A stretch of DNA of 64,000 bases from Corynebacterium sp. (lineage in GTDB: Bacteria > Actinomycetota > Actinomycetes > Mycobacteriales > Mycobacteriaceae): positions 62,001-126,000 of the forward strand of contig NZ_JAUNKC010000001.1 of the NCBI RefSeq assembly GCF_030532965.1, in the 5' to 3' direction. The notes below the pieces were generated by a model. That model saw only the letters and a program-made list of their open reading frames with translations, searched no databases and was not told the origin of the DNA. A program made the position numbers and the translations under genes. Positions within the stretch are counted from its first letter, which is position 1, and every line of letters starts with the position of its first letter. Of this stretch, positions 9,006-20,620 are shown in pieces.

Positions 9006-10259
9006 ATGGCAGATACTTCCCCGCCGCCCCACACCGGCCCGTCTTTAGCGGAAGCGACCGCCAAAGCTTCCACCCGCAGCGCACTGCTTGGCGCAATCTT
9101 CCTGATGGCCACCAGCGCCATCGGCCCGGGCTTCCTCACCCAAACTGCCACGTTCACGAGCAAGATGGGGGCCGCGTTCGCCTTCGCCATCGTCGTATCC
9201 ATCGTGCTTGATATCGCCATTCAAATGAATGTGTGGCGGGTCATCGGAATCTCTGGCCTGCGCGCACAGCAGCTGGGCAACCATGTGATTCCCGGCCTCG
9301 GCTACGTCCTTGCGGTCTTGATCGCCATCGGTGGTTTGGTGTTCAATATCGGAAATATTGCCGGTGGCGGCTTGGGGCTTAACGCCTTAATGGGCTTGGA
9401 TGCCAAGATCGGCGGCGTCATCACCGCGTTAATCGCCATCGCGATTTTCCTTTTCAAACAACTAGGCGCTGCCTTGGACAAAATCCTCGTGGTGCTCGGC
9501 ATCGCCATGATGGCACTCACTCTCTATGTCGCCGTCGTGTCGCAGCCACCAGTTGGCGAGGCACTACGCAACGCGGTACTGCCGGACGACATTGACTGGG
9601 TAGTCATTACCACCCTGGTCGGCGGCACCGTCGGCGGCTATATCACCTATGCCGGTGCTCACCGGATGTTGGACTCCGGCAAAACCGGAATCGAACACGT
9701 AAAAAGTGTCACGTCGTCTTCCATCACCGGTATTTTATTAACCGGAATCATGCGGGTTGTGTTGTTCCTCGCCGTCCTGGGCGTGGTCGTCGGCGGCGTT
9801 GTGCTCGACGCGACCGGAAACCCAGCGGCCCAAGCATTCGAAGCAGCCGCTGGCGAGATCGGGCTCCGTCTGTTCGGCATTGTGCTGTGGGCGGCCGCAT
9901 TAAGCTCGGTCATCGGCGCCAGCTACACCTCTGCGACCTTCCTGGTACCCAATACCCCGGAGAAGAAACGCCTGCAATCGATCATCACGATTATCTTCAT
10001 CGTTATTTCCTGTACCGCTTTCGTGGCTGTCGGCACCGCACCGGCATTACTGTTGGTTTTCGCTGGCGCATTTAACGGCTTGGTGTTGCCGCTCGGATTC
10101 ACCCTGATCGTCTACATCGCCGCGTTTCGCTCCTCAGATCTTTTACATGGCTACCGCTACCCTCGCTGGCTCATCGCCGTGGGGGCAATCGCAGCCATCG
10201 TCGCATGGTGGTTGGCCTGGCAATCCTTTGAAAAGGTATTCGCGTTACTAGGTGGGTAA
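9006..10259 (+). CDS. NRAMP-fold transporter, probable 5-oxoproline/organic solute permease
   Basis: A 417-residue integral membrane protein with about 11 hydrophobic helices and the overall fold signature of the NRAMP (MntH) family. The metal-binding DPGN motif of helix 1 is absent; the corresponding segment reads SAIGPGFLTQT, and the helix-6 MPH motif is replaced around YAGAHRML. This argues against Mn/Fe transport. It is the first gene of an operon with pxpABC, and B. subtilis has an NRAMP-like YcsG at the equivalent place, so uptake of 5-oxoproline or a related compound is likely, though unproven. Confidence 0.8.
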   Translation: MADTSPPPHTGPSLAEATAKASTRSALLGAIFLMATSAIGPGFLTQTATFTSKMGAAFAFAIVVSIVLDIAIQMNVWRVIGISGLRAQQLGNHVIPGLGYVLAVLIAIGGLVFNIGNIAGGGLGLNALMGLDAKIGGVITALIAIAIFLFKQLGAALDKILVVLGIAMMALTLYVAVVSQPPVGEALRNAVLPDDIDWVVITTLVGGTVGGYITYAGAHRMLDSGKTGIEHVKSVTSSSITGILLTGIMRVVLFLAVLGVVVGGVVLDATGNPAAQAFEAAAGEIGLRLFGIVLWAAALSSVIGASYTSATFLVPNTPEKKRLQSIITIIFIVISCTAFVAVGTAPALLLVFAGAFNGLVLPLGFTLIVYIAAFRSSDLLHGYRYPRWLIAVGAIAAIVAWWLAWQSFEKVFALLGG

Positions 10260-10383
10260 TACCCACACCAAACCGGCTCCCCCATCACAGTTTCATTGCC
10301 CACAATCAAGCCACAAGAGCCGGGCAGCCGGTACCGCCATCACCAGCCCAACCTAGCCACCAGTTTCAAGGAACATACCCGCC

Positions 10384-11142
10384 ATGCCGCACATTGATCT
10401 CAACGCCGACCTAGGCGAAAGCTTCGGCGCGTATACCATCGGCAACGACACCGAGGTATTAAAGCTGATCACCAGCGCAAATATCGCCTGTGGTTTCCAC
10501 GCCGGCGACCCGCAAGTCATGCTGAACACCACCGCCCACGCCATCGCCGGTGGGGTTCGAGTTGGCGCCCATCCTGGCTACCGCGATCTAAGCGGATTCG
10601 GCCGCCGCACCATGACGTATTCGCCGCGCGAATTAACCGCCGAAATCATCTACCAGATCGGCGCGCTGCAAGCCGCCGCCGCGGCGAATGGCGGCACTGT
10701 GGAATACGTAAAACCACATGGGGCGCTATACAACACCATTGCCAGCGATAAGACCCAAGCGATGGCGGTAATCGAAGCAATCGCCGCGCTTGACCAATCA
10801 CTGTCCTTAATGGTGTTAGCCGCCAGCCCAATCGTGGAATGGGCCCGGTCGGCTGGACTGACCGTGATCGAAGAAGTATTCGCTGATCGTGCCTACAATC
10901 CCGACGGCACCTTAGTCTCCCGTGCCCTCCCCGGCGCGGTCCACCACGACCCGGAGGTTGCGGCCGCGCAGGCGGTCGCACTTGCCACGGGGCAACCGAT
11001 CACCACGCTTGATGGCACCACGATCACGTTGCCCGCCGATTCCTTGTGCGTGCATGGGGATAATCCGCAGGCGCTGGCGTTGATTGACCGTATCCGCACC
11101 GAATTGACGGCAGAAGGTGTGCATCTTGGCTCTGGCAATTAA
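10384..11142 (+). CDS. pxpA: 5-oxoprolinase subunit A
   Basis: LamB/YcsF family protein of 252 residues. With PxpB and PxpC it forms the ATP-dependent prokaryotic 5-oxoprolinase that opens the lactam of L-5-oxoproline to give glutamate. Family motifs are DLNADLGESFG at the N-terminus, IACGFHAGDP near 34-43, GAHPGYRDLSGFGRR, and KPHGALYN; conserved acidic and His residues cluster as expected for its TIM-barrel-like deacetylase fold. pxpB starts inside its 3' end (26-bp overlap), indicating translational coupling. Confidence 0.95.
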   Translation: MPHIDLNADLGESFGAYTIGNDTEVLKLITSANIACGFHAGDPQVMLNTTAHAIAGGVRVGAHPGYRDLSGFGRRTMTYSPRELTAEIIYQIGALQAAAAANGGTVEYVKPHGALYNTIASDKTQAMAVIEAIAALDQSLSLMVLAASPIVEWARSAGLTVIEEVFADRAYNPDGTLVSRALPGAVHHDPEVAAAQAVALATGQPITTLDGTTITLPADSLCVHGDNPQALALIDRIRTELTAEGVHLGSGN

Positions 11143-11785
11143 ACCGCTCGGCGACGCCGCCGTCATCGTCGACGTCACCGCCACCCCGATTGATGCCGCC
11201 GAGGTTCTTCACACCGTCATGGCACTTCATTCCGCCATCATGACGGCGATCCACACAGAACAATTGGCAGGCGTTGTCGATGTCATTCCCGCTGCCGAAA
11301 CCATCGTGGTCACGGTTGATCCGGCGCGGTTGACGCCCGCGCAGGCGACCGAGGTGATTAAGGGGCTTCCGGTGTCGGTCTCGGTGTCGGCGTTGACTCC
11401 GCCGACCACCATTGAGATTCCGGTTACGTATGACGGGGTGGATCTGGCTGATGTGGCCCGCTCCCTCAATGTCACCACTGGGGAATTAATTTCTATCCAC
11501 ACCTCAACGTCGTGGGTCGCCGCTTTCGGGGGTTTCGCGCCGGGGTTTATGTATTTGACGGCCGCGCAGTATCCGTTGCAGGTGCCTAGGCATTCGAGCC
11601 CGCGCACGGCGATTCCGGCTGGTTCGGTCGGCTTGGCGGGTGGTTTTAGTGCGGTGTATCCGCAGCAATCGCCGGGTGGTTGGCAGATTATCGGTATTAC
11701 TCGGGAAGTTATGTGGGATAGCAATCGTGATCGTCCGTCGTTGATTCAGCCGGGCGATGCGGTGCGGTTTGTGGAGGAATCATGA
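11117..11785 (+). CDS. pxpB: 5-oxoprolinase subunit B (KipI family)
   Basis: A 222-residue protein of the allophanate-hydrolase subunit 1/KipI family. Diagnostic segments are GFAPGFMYL and SPRTAIPAGSVGLAGGFSAVYPQQSPGGW. It forms the core complex with PxpC. The likely start is GTG at 11117 (MCILALAIKPLGDAAV), overlapping the end of pxpA; the conserved block begins with KPLGDAAVIV. Its stop overlaps the pxpC start by 4 bp (ATGA). The homologue KipI inhibits a sporulation kinase in Bacillus, but that role is not expected here. Confidence 0.93.
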   Translation: MCILALAIKPLGDAAVIVDVTATPIDAAEVLHTVMALHSAIMTAIHTEQLAGVVDVIPAAETIVVTVDPARLTPAQATEVIKGLPVSVSVSALTPPTTIEIPVTYDGVDLADVARSLNVTTGELISIHTSTSWVAAFGGFAPGFMYLTAAQYPLQVPRHSSPRTAIPAGSVGLAGGFSAVYPQQSPGGWQIIGITREVMWDSNRDRPSLIQPGDAVRFVEES

Positions 11786-12726
11786 CGGAGATGCACGGTG
11801 GTCAATTGTCGGCGATGGCGGTGCCGCCCCGGCAAGGCTCCCGCCCGATTGCGCGGGTGTTACAGACTGGGCCGTTGGCGTTGTTCCAGGACAGGGGTCG
11901 CCCGGGGTTTGCGGCGATGGGGGTCAGCGCGTCGGGTAGTTTCGACCGGTTGTCGGCGGCGCGGGCTAATCACGCCGTGGGTAATGCCGCTACCGCTCCG
12001 GTCATTGAGGTGCTCATGGGCGGTTTTGCGGTGGAGTTTATGGTTTCCACCAGCGTGATTATTACCGGAACTGATGCCCAGGTAACGATTGAGTCTGCTG
12101 ATGGCCAGGTTCGGCGCAGCTATACGAATGTCATCATTGATGTGGTTGCCTCCGACCGGTTGAGTGTGTCGGCCGCCGACTACGGGTTGCGTGCTTATGT
12201 GGCGGTGCGTGGTGGTTTCGACGTGCCGGAGGAATTAGGTTCGGCAGCCAGGGATCAGCTGAGTAGCATCGGACCTGCCCCTATTGCTTCGGGGGATGTC
12301 TTATGGTCGTCGGGTGAGTTTATTGAGGAACTTCAGTGGTGGCCGAGGTTGCGGCAGATTCCAACGTTGTGGCGCAGGGTACCGCAGGAGGAATTGCACG
12401 TTATCTTGGGTCCACGCCATGATTGGTTCAGTGCTGAGACTATCTTGAGTTTCTTAAGCCAGGTGTTTACGGTCAGCGCCGACTCTAATCGGGTGGGGGT
12501 ACGGATGATTCCCTCTACCCCGCTTCTGCGATCGCGGGCCAGGGAATTGGCAAGTGAGGGCATGGTGCGGGGTGCGATTCAGGTTCCGCCGAATGGGCAT
12601 CCGGTGGTGTTTGGCCCGGATCACCCGGTGACGGGTGGTTATCCGGTGATCGCGGTGTTAACGTCCAAGGCCTGTGACCGGTGCGCGCAGCTGGCACCGG
12701 GGCAGACGGTGCGGTTTAAATTATGA
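11782..12726 (+). CDS. pxpC: 5-oxoprolinase subunit C (KipA family)
   Basis: A 314-residue protein of the allophanate-hydrolase subunit 2/KipA family, the partner of PxpB. Typical segments are LFQDRGRPGFAAMGVSASGSFD, the central beta-rich region, GPRHDWF, and the C-terminal PDHPVTGGYPVIAVL. The ATG overlaps the pxpB stop by 4 bp. The last 6 bp overlap the 3' end of the convergent LysR-like gene. The operon encodes a complete transporter plus A-B-C enzyme. Confidence 0.94.
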   Translation: MTEMHGGQLSAMAVPPRQGSRPIARVLQTGPLALFQDRGRPGFAAMGVSASGSFDRLSAARANHAVGNAATAPVIEVLMGGFAVEFMVSTSVIITGTDAQVTIESADGQVRRSYTNVIIDVVASDRLSVSAADYGLRAYVAVRGGFDVPEELGSAARDQLSSIGPAPIASGDVLWSSGEFIEELQWWPRLRQIPTLWRRVPQEELHVILGPRHDWFSAETILSFLSQVFTVSADSNRVGVRMIPSTPLLRSRARELASEGMVRGAIQVPPNGHPVVFGPDHPVTGGYPVIAVLTSKACDRCAQLAPGQTVRFKL

Positions 12727-13458
12727 TCTGCCGTTGCCGCGGCGCTTCTTAGGCTTCTGCTTGTCGACGCCGCCCCGGCGCGGTTTCCCGGACGTGGTCT
12801 TGCCGGTCGCGTTAGCCGTTTTACCTGAGCGTGCTGCGGCGCGTGCTTTCTTGGCGAGTGCTTTTTCACGGGCGGTTTTCTTCGGCTGTGCCTGGCGGGA
12901 GGAATTGGCGGTTCGACCTTTGGCAATTCCGACGAAATCTTGGATCGCGTCGTTGTCTTTTTCTTTGCGCCACACCAATGCGATGGTGGTGGCGGTTATC
13001 TCCGGGTCTACGTATTCGCGGTGTTCGACGAGGTTTCCGCTCAAGTTTTTTAGAAGTGGCCGCGGCGCGATCACTATTCCGACCCCAGCGGCAACCACCT
13101 GGAGGTGGGTGCGGATCTCGGCTATGGTTTCGCCGGTGAGTAAACCGGTGGCTGGTAGCCGGTAGTGGATGATGTCGTCGGTGATGTCGGTTTCGGTGAG
13201 GGTTTCCAACAGGGTGAGGGTGTGATCTTTGTTGAGAGCCACGCCGAGTTGCTCGTCGTAAAGCGTCACCACGTGCATGCTGCTATCGACGCGGGCGTCG
13301 GGTAGCCGCACTAGCCCCAAGTCGGCGGTGTCGGCGATGACGAGCGCTAGGGGGTCGTCGCTGCTTGTCGCGGCTAATCCGCCGTGGCGGGTGCGCTCGG
13401 TGAAGCGGCCGCACCACTTGTCGGGTTCAGTGCCGGTTACGAAGCTTAAGCTCAACAT
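12721..13458 (-). CDS. LysR-type effector-binding domain protein without HTH, with basic tail
   Basis: About 245 residues from the ATG at 13458 (MLSLSFVTG); a start farther upstream at 13572 would cross the divergent gene. Residues 1-180 look like a LysR-type substrate-binding domain (LVIADTADLGLVRLPD, YDEQLGVALNKDH, VVAAGVGIVIAPRPL), but there is no N-terminal helix-turn-helix. The last 65 residues are Lys/Arg/Ala-rich (KKTAREKALAKKARAAARSGK...KPKKRRG), like histone-H1-type tails, and could bind DNA in place of the missing domain. It is divergent from a DUF5997 gene, a pairing I recall in other corynebacteria. Target unknown. Confidence 0.72.
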   Translation of the reverse strand: MLSLSFVTGTEPDKWCGRFTERTRHGGLAATSSDDPLALVIADTADLGLVRLPDARVDSSMHVVTLYDEQLGVALNKDHTLTLLETLTETDITDDIIHYRLPATGLLTGETIAEIRTHLQVVAAGVGIVIAPRPLLKNLSGNLVEHREYVDPEITATTIALVWRKEKDNDAIQDFVGIAKGRTANSSRQAQPKKTAREKALAKKARAAARSGKTANATGKTTSGKPRRGGVDKQKPKKRRGNGRS

Positions 13459-13483
13459 GGAAGTTAATGCTACCGTTGTTTGT

Positions 13484-13879
13484 GTGAATGAAGAATCTGT
13501 ACGCAAGCCATCCGGCACCGCGATGAAGCCCCAAACCGCTGCGAAGAAGCTGGGGATCTTTTTGCCAGCCACGCCAGAGGAGTTCCAAGCTAACGCCTTA
13601 ACCCACGAGGAATTCGTGGCGTTGCAGAAGAATCCGCCGGAGTGGTTGGTTCAGTTGCGCCGCACTGGGCCCCATCCGCGCCCGGTGGTTGCCCAAAAAC
13701 TCGGTATCACCATTGCCGCGCTCAAGCGCAATGGCATGGATAAGGCGCTGACCACCGCCGAGATCAAGGAGCTGCTGGAGAATCAACCCGATTGGTTGCG
13801 TGCCGCCCGCACCGCGCTGGCCGAAAGCCGAACCGGGGAAGCCGCAGAAGATGCGGAGCCGGAAGGATCCGAGGCATAA
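13484..13879 (+). CDS. DUF5997 family protein
   Basis: Small cytoplasmic protein whose conserved part starts MKPQTAAKKLGIFLPATPEEF and continues ALTHEEFVALQKNPPEWL...RRTGPHPRPVVAQKLGIT, the actinobacterial DUF5997 pattern. The start is uncertain: GTG at 13484 gives 131 residues, ATG at 13523 gives 118, and ATG at 13457 would overlap the divergent gene's start codon. Function unknown. The Ala/Glu-rich C-terminus is probably disordered. The short shared promoter region with the LysR-like gene suggests joint regulation. Confidence 0.78.
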   Translation: MNEESVRKPSGTAMKPQTAAKKLGIFLPATPEEFQANALTHEEFVALQKNPPEWLVQLRRTGPHPRPVVAQKLGITIAALKRNGMDKALTTAEIKELLENQPDWLRAARTALAESRTGEAAEDAEPEGSEA

Positions 13880-13956
13880 CGACGGTTATGTTTGGGCACG
13901 AACCCACAGAAAGAGCTCATTCTATCTACAGGGTTCATCTTTGATGGTTATCCGTT

Positions 13957-13990
13957 AAGGCGCACGGCCATTTTCACGCCGGGCGCCTTT
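13957..13990. terminator. Hairpin between DUF5997 and pabC
   Basis: AAGGCGC/GCGCCTT stem with TTTTAATTTTT following on the plus strand; it overlaps the pabC stop codon and probably serves the plus-strand gene. Confidence 0.65.
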
Positions 13991-14787
13991 TAATTTTTGA
14001 AGGTTCGAATATCGACGGCGCGGTCCGCCAATGCGGTATTGAGTCGCCGCACCAGTTCTGGTTCGGTGGGTAATCGGTGCCGGGTAGAGCCGATGAGTAT
14101 TTCGGGCACGTCGGTCCAACCGTGGAGCGCGTTTCCGACGATCACCGGGTAGCAGGTTAGCTCTTGTGGGCTACGGGTGGCCTCGGCCGTGGGGAATAAG
14201 CTCTGTGTCAGTTTCCACGTAACCGATTCCAAAACGCCGGTATCGGCTGCATAGATGATGCCATCGGCAAGGAATGCTAACGCACCGAAGGCCGTTTCTA
14301 TCGCAGCACCCGCCGGGTTAACTAATAAGGCGTCGTCGCAGCCGTTTCTGCGAGCGGCCGCATTCAGCGCCGTTAGCTCTTCTAAATCCCACCCTTTGAT
14401 CCGGGGTTTGAGCCGTGGGTCCGGGGTTTCGGGCACCCAAAGTGCGGTGTGCCTGCGCCGGGAGGGGGCTGGCCGGAGCAGAAACCGAATGTCGTCGGTT
14501 TCCGGATAGTATTCCAATCTGGGAAACCACTGCCCCACTACCGGCATGACGGCGGCGAGCCCTGCCACAAGCGATTCAGCGAAGGCCTCGACGTCGCTGG
14601 TTTCCGGCAGATAACGAGTAGCAGGAAATTCCGCATAAATGCTGCGGCCGAATCGGCGGCAGTGGCTTTCCACACTACGGATTCGACCATCATCGACTAA
14701 GAATGAGTCGATGATCCGGGGCGCAGCGTCGGGTGGATTCTCAGCTGGGATCAGCTGCCCGCTGGTTGGTTCTACGACGTAGCTCAT
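13990..14787 (-). CDS. pabC: Aminotransferase class IV, probable aminodeoxychorismate lyase
   Basis: PLP-dependent enzyme of 265 residues that converts 4-amino-4-deoxychorismate to p-aminobenzoate and pyruvate for folate synthesis. Class IV features are the Arg-rich N-terminal region (DSFLVDDGRIRSVESHCRRF), the probable PLP lysine in RIKGWDLEELTALNAAARR, and the GCDDALLVNPAGAAIETAFGAL segment. The start overlaps the pabAB stop by 4 bp, so the two are translationally coupled, and this supports the lyase role over a branched-chain aminotransferase. Confidence 0.88.
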   Translation of the reverse strand: MSYVVEPTSGQLIPAENPPDAAPRIIDSFLVDDGRIRSVESHCRRFGRSIYAEFPATRYLPETSDVEAFAESLVAGLAAVMPVVGQWFPRLEYYPETDDIRFLLRPAPSRRRHTALWVPETPDPRLKPRIKGWDLEELTALNAAARRNGCDDALLVNPAGAAIETAFGALAFLADGIIYAADTGVLESVTWKLTQSLFPTAEATRSPQELTCYPVIVGNALHGWTDVPEILIGSTRHRLPTEPELVRRLNTALADRAVDIRTFKN

Positions 14788-16865
14788 TGGGGAAAATCTT
14801 GGCCGATAAGCCGCAGCAGGGGTGCGGCTTTGGTGATGGTCTCTTGGTATTCTTCTTCCGGGTCGCTTAAAGCCAAGATGGCTCCGCCTACCCCGTATTC
14901 CAGTAGGCCGTCGCGGATAACGATGGTTCGAATGACCATTGAGAAATCCATGGCGCCGTTTAAACTGAAGTAGCCGACCGCACCGGAATAGATTCCGCGC
15001 GGGCCATCTTCTAATTCCTCAATGATGTCCATCGACCGGTACTTCGGCGCGCCGGTCATGGAGCCGCCGGGGAAGGTGGCGAAAAATACGTCCGCCAGGG
15101 TGTTTTCCGGGGCCAATTCGGCGGTGACGGTGCTGACCAATTGATGCACGGTGGCAAAGGATTCGACGACGAACGGTGCTGGAACCGTGACCGTTCCAGG
15201 CCGTGCGATCCGCGCTAAATCATTGCGCACTAGATCGACAATCATGAGGTTTTCCGACCGATCCTTGGGGTTGGTCTCAAGGTCTGCCTTTAGCTGGTTA
15301 TCAACCACAGGATCTTCGCTGCGTTTCCTAGTCCCCTTGATGGGGCGGGATTCGATGATCCGCTCGGGCGTGACTTTAATAAACCGTTCCGGCGAGCTGG
15401 AAAGAATAATCTGGTCGCCGAAATTGAGGAATGCGCCGAAGGGGGCTGGGTTCAGCGCCCGGAATTTCAGGTACGTTCCCAGTGGATCACACGAAACAAC
15501 ATCGGCGCTGAGCTGGTTTGTTAGACAAATCTCGTAGCTGTCCCCGGCGCGGATGTACTCCTGGCAGGCGGCTATCTTGGCCAGGTACTCTTCCCTGTTA
15601 TGCCGGGCGGTAAGCGGGCCAACTGTAATCGGGTCGGCTGGGATGGTTACCGGTTGCAGCGAATGAAGTTGCTCGCTCATCGCCTGCGCCCACTGGTATT
15701 GCGCCGCGTTGGCGGCGGTATCGCGTGCTGGCTGCGGCTCGGTTCCGTCTTCCTGCCCGCTTTCTGTTTCCAGCAGGAACAAGATATGAGTTTTATTGCG
15801 GCGATGATCGACGGCAATGACCCGGTCGGTGAAGATAAACGACGTGGTGGGATAGTGCTGCTCTGCTGAGGCAGAATGTCCGCAGATGCTTTTGACTTCG
15901 TAGGAGACAAATCCGACCCAGCCGAGGGTGAAATCAAGGTCGAGATGGTCGACGTCGCGGGTGTCGGCGCTAAACAGTTCCTTCTCGGCGATATACAGCG
16001 CCCCACCATCAATACCGTCGATGTGTTCGCCGCCAGAATGTGGGCCCGCGTTATCGCCGAAGTAGCTGACCTGGCCATCGGGGTGGTTTTTATCGCCAGC
16101 ATCGAACCAAAAGGTGGACGCCTTTTCGCGGTACAGGTGATGGAAGGCCGCAGCGGCATCGACCGCAAAATCGAGGGTTCGGGCTTCGACTTTCCACCGG
16201 CACGATTCGCTTGATCCGGGTTTGTCGTCAGTTAGGTCTTCAGCTAGTTCGTCGCCAGCACCAGCAGCGTTGGTGACAAAATCTAGACCTGTGTGTCTAG
16301 CCGCGAGCCGCAGGAAGTTTTCCAATAGCCTATGCCCATCGAAGCCGCCGATGGATTCGGGGTGAAATTGTACGCCCCACTGGGGCTTGCTCGCATGGGC
16401 GATCGCCATGGTGATGCCGTCGGTAGAACGTGCGGTGATCTCGATGTCCTCGGCAATGGGGTCAGCAATAAGCGAATGGTAGCGGACGACGGTTACCGGG
16501 TTTTCTATCCCGGAAAACAACCCGGTGCCGTCATGTTCTACCAGCGAAGTTCGCCCGTGCACGGGTTCCGGCGCCCGGGTGGTGCCGCCGCCCCAGGCGT
16601 AATTGATGGCTTGGTGTCCAAGGCAAACTCCCAAAATGGGAACGGTGGTGTCCCGGATAACGTCGAGGGTTTTTCCGATGTCGCTGGGATTATCGACCCG
16701 ACCGGGCCCCGGTGACAGCACGATGGCATCGAACTTTTCGACGTCCGCAATGTCGTAGTCCGCATCGTAGCTTACGACAACAGGGCGGGCACCGATGATG
16801 TCTTCAATGTAGGAGACAAGGTTGTAGGTAAATGAATCACGATGATCGATGACGAGGACACGCAC
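14784..16865 (-). CDS. pabAB: Aminodeoxychorismate synthase, fused glutaminase-synthase
   Basis: A 693-residue fusion. Residues 1-200 are a class I glutamine amidotransferase (DHRDSFTYNLVSYIE, LSPGPGRVDNP, catalytic Cys81 in GVCLGHQAI, and the HPES His/Glu pair near 168). Residues about 230-690 are the chorismate-binding synthase domain with ESRPIKGTRKR and FPGGSMTGAPK. Together they make 4-amino-4-deoxychorismate from chorismate and glutamine. PIKGT rather than a TrpE-type sequence, plus the downstream pabC, identifies PABA rather than tryptophan synthesis. Translation starts at GTG 16865 with almost no leader. Confidence 0.94.
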   Translation of the reverse strand: MRVLVIDHRDSFTYNLVSYIEDIIGARPVVVSYDADYDIADVEKFDAIVLSPGPGRVDNPSDIGKTLDVIRDTTVPILGVCLGHQAINYAWGGGTTRAPEPVHGRTSLVEHDGTGLFSGIENPVTVVRYHSLIADPIAEDIEITARSTDGITMAIAHASKPQWGVQFHPESIGGFDGHRLLENFLRLAARHTGLDFVTNAAGAGDELAEDLTDDKPGSSESCRWKVEARTLDFAVDAAAAFHHLYREKASTFWFDAGDKNHPDGQVSYFGDNAGPHSGGEHIDGIDGGALYIAEKELFSADTRDVDHLDLDFTLGWVGFVSYEVKSICGHSASAEQHYPTTSFIFTDRVIAVDHRRNKTHILFLLETESGQEDGTEPQPARDTAANAAQYQWAQAMSEQLHSLQPVTIPADPITVGPLTARHNREEYLAKIAACQEYIRAGDSYEICLTNQLSADVVSCDPLGTYLKFRALNPAPFGAFLNFGDQIILSSSPERFIKVTPERIIESRPIKGTRKRSEDPVVDNQLKADLETNPKDRSENLMIVDLVRNDLARIARPGTVTVPAPFVVESFATVHQLVSTVTAELAPENTLADVFFATFPGGSMTGAPKYRSMDIIEELEDGPRGIYSGAVGYFSLNGAMDFSMVIRTIVIRDGLLEYGVGGAILALSDPEEEYQETITKAAPLLRLIGQDFPQ

Positions 16866-16948
16866 CTTTTAGAGGTTAATCCAGGTACCACCTACTGCGC
16901 CATGTGACCGGTTACACGCAGGACGACACAATGCCCTAATTTCACAGG

Positions 16949-16986
16949 GTGCAATTTTGCACTTAGTGCAATTTCGGAACTATACT
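16949..16986 (+). promoter_or_regulatory. Promoter with overlapping palindromic operators for tetR-MFS
   Basis: Two overlapping inverted repeats, GTGCAA-TT-TTGCAC (16949-16962) and TTGCAC-TTA-GTGCAA (16957-16971), share the TTGCAC that serves as a -35 element. TATACT at 16981-16986 is the -10, with an 18-bp spacer. The start codon at 16994 is about 7 bases after the -10, so the mRNA is probably leaderless. Binding by the adjacent TetR protein would occlude the -35. Confidence 0.75.
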
Positions 16987-16993
16987 CACATAC

Positions 16994-19257
<2,264 letters not shown>

Positions 19258-19266
19258 AAAACCCAA

Positions 19267-19316
19267 AAATCCACCCTCATGCCTTTTGCGCTAACTGCTG
19301 GTATGAGGGTGGATTT
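19267..19316. terminator. Bidirectional terminator between MFS gene and glyA
   Basis: Perfect 14-bp stem AAATCCACCCTCAT/ATGAGGGTGGATTT with A and T runs on both sides, placed between the two convergent stops. Confidence 0.92.
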
Positions 19317-19324
19317 TATAGGAC

Positions 19325-20620
19325 TTAATAAAGCTTCCACTCCTCAAGACCGGCATAGAGTGTTGGGTATTCGAAAGTAAGCTTTTCGACGCGGCCGCGC
19401 AGCGCCGCAATTTCCGTTGCGCCAGTCAACGCCTCAGCAATGATATCAGCAACCTGGCTGAACGCTGCGGCGTCGAAACCGCGGGTAGCCAACGCTGGGG
19501 TGCCGATACGCAGGCCCGAGGTGACCATTGGTGGGCGAGGATCGAAAGGAACAGCGTTACGGTTGACGGTAATGCCAACCTCATGCAGAAGATCCTCTGC
19601 CTGCTGTCCATCCAGCTTGGAGTTGCGCAGATCCACCAAAACCAAGTGCACATCGGTGCCGCCGGTCAATACGTCAACGCCCGCTGCGGCACAATCAGCC
19701 GCAGTCAGCCGCTCGGCGATGATCTTCGCACCCTCAATGGTGCGGGCTTGGCGCTCCTTGAACTCTTCGGTACCCGCAATCTTCATGGCCACGGCTTTAG
19801 CCGCAATGGCGTGCATCAGCGGGCCACCCTGCTGGCCTGGGAATACGGCCGAATTGAGTGCCTTGGCGTATTCCTGCTTCGCCAAGATCATGCCGGAACG
19901 TGGGCCGCCAAGAGTCTTATGAACGGTGGTGGACACAACATCTGCGTGCGGAACTGGGCTGGGGTGCAGACCAGCAGCAACCAGGCCAGCGAAGTGAGCC
20001 ATATCGACCCACAGCTTCGCACCCACCTCATCGGCGATGGCGCGGAACGCCTCGAAATCCTGCTGGCGTGGGTAGGCCGACCAACCCGCAATCAGAACCT
20101 GCGGGCGCTCAGCCAACGCCATCTCACGAACCTGATCCATATCAATACGGAAAGTCTCAGGATCAACCCCGTAGGCCGCAACCTCATACAGCTTGCCAGA
20201 GAAGTTCAGGTGCATACCGTGGGTGAGGTGACCACCGTGTGCCAGCGACAACCCCATGATCTTGTCGCCGGGGTTAGCCAACGCCATAAGTACAGCGGCG
20301 TTCGCCTGCGCACCAGCGTGGGGCTGAACGTTGGCGAATTCCGCACCGAACAATTCCTTTGCGCGGTTGCGGGCCAGATCTTCAACGATGTCGGCGTGCT
20401 CACAGCCGCCGTAGTAGCGGCGACCAGGGTAGCCCTCAGCGTACTTGTTGGTAAACACCGACCCCTGGGCCTGCAATACTGCGCGGGGGACGAAGTTCTC
20501 GGAGGCAATCATTTCTAGGGTGTTGCGCTGGCGAGACAGTTCGCCCGCAATTGCGCCAGCGACCTCTGGGTCGAGTTCGGCAAGCGGCTGGTTAAGGATG
20601 TCATTCGTCATGAAGGACAC
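19325..20620 (-). CDS. glyA: Serine hydroxymethyltransferase
   Basis: PLP enzyme that interconverts serine and glycine with tetrahydrofolate, the main one-carbon source. Length 431 is normal. Motifs are [45 protein letters not shown], and the PLP-lysine segment [15 protein letters not shown]. The GTG at 20620 follows AAAGG by about 6 bases and is preferred to the ATG 9 bp downstream. It is divergent from coaA, as in mycobacteria. Confidence 0.97.
   Translation of the reverse strand: MSFMTNDILNQPLAELDPEVAGAIAGELSRQRNTLEMIASENFVPRAVLQAQGSVFTNKYAEGYPGRRYYGGCEHADIVEDLARNRAKELFGAEFANVQPHAGAQANAAVLMALANPGDKIMGLSLAHGGHLTHGMHLNFSGKLYEVAAYGVDPETFRIDMDQVREMALAERPQVLIAGWSAYPRQQDFEAFRAIADEVGAKLWVDMAHFAGLVAAGLHPSPVPHADVVSTTVHKTLGGPRSGMILAKQEYAKALNSAVFPGQQGGPLMHAIAAKAVAMKIAGTEEFKERQARTIEGAKIIAERLTAADCAAAGVDVLTGGTDVHLVLVDLRNSKLDGQQAEDLLHEVGITVNRNAVPFDPRPPMVTSGLRIGTPALATRGFDAAAFSQVADIIAEALTGATEIAALRGRVEKLTFEYPTLYAGLEEWKLY

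Noticed and set aside
9006..10259. Annotation as MntH manganese transporter
   Set aside because: The DPGN and MPH metal-binding motifs are missing and the operon is for 5-oxoproline.
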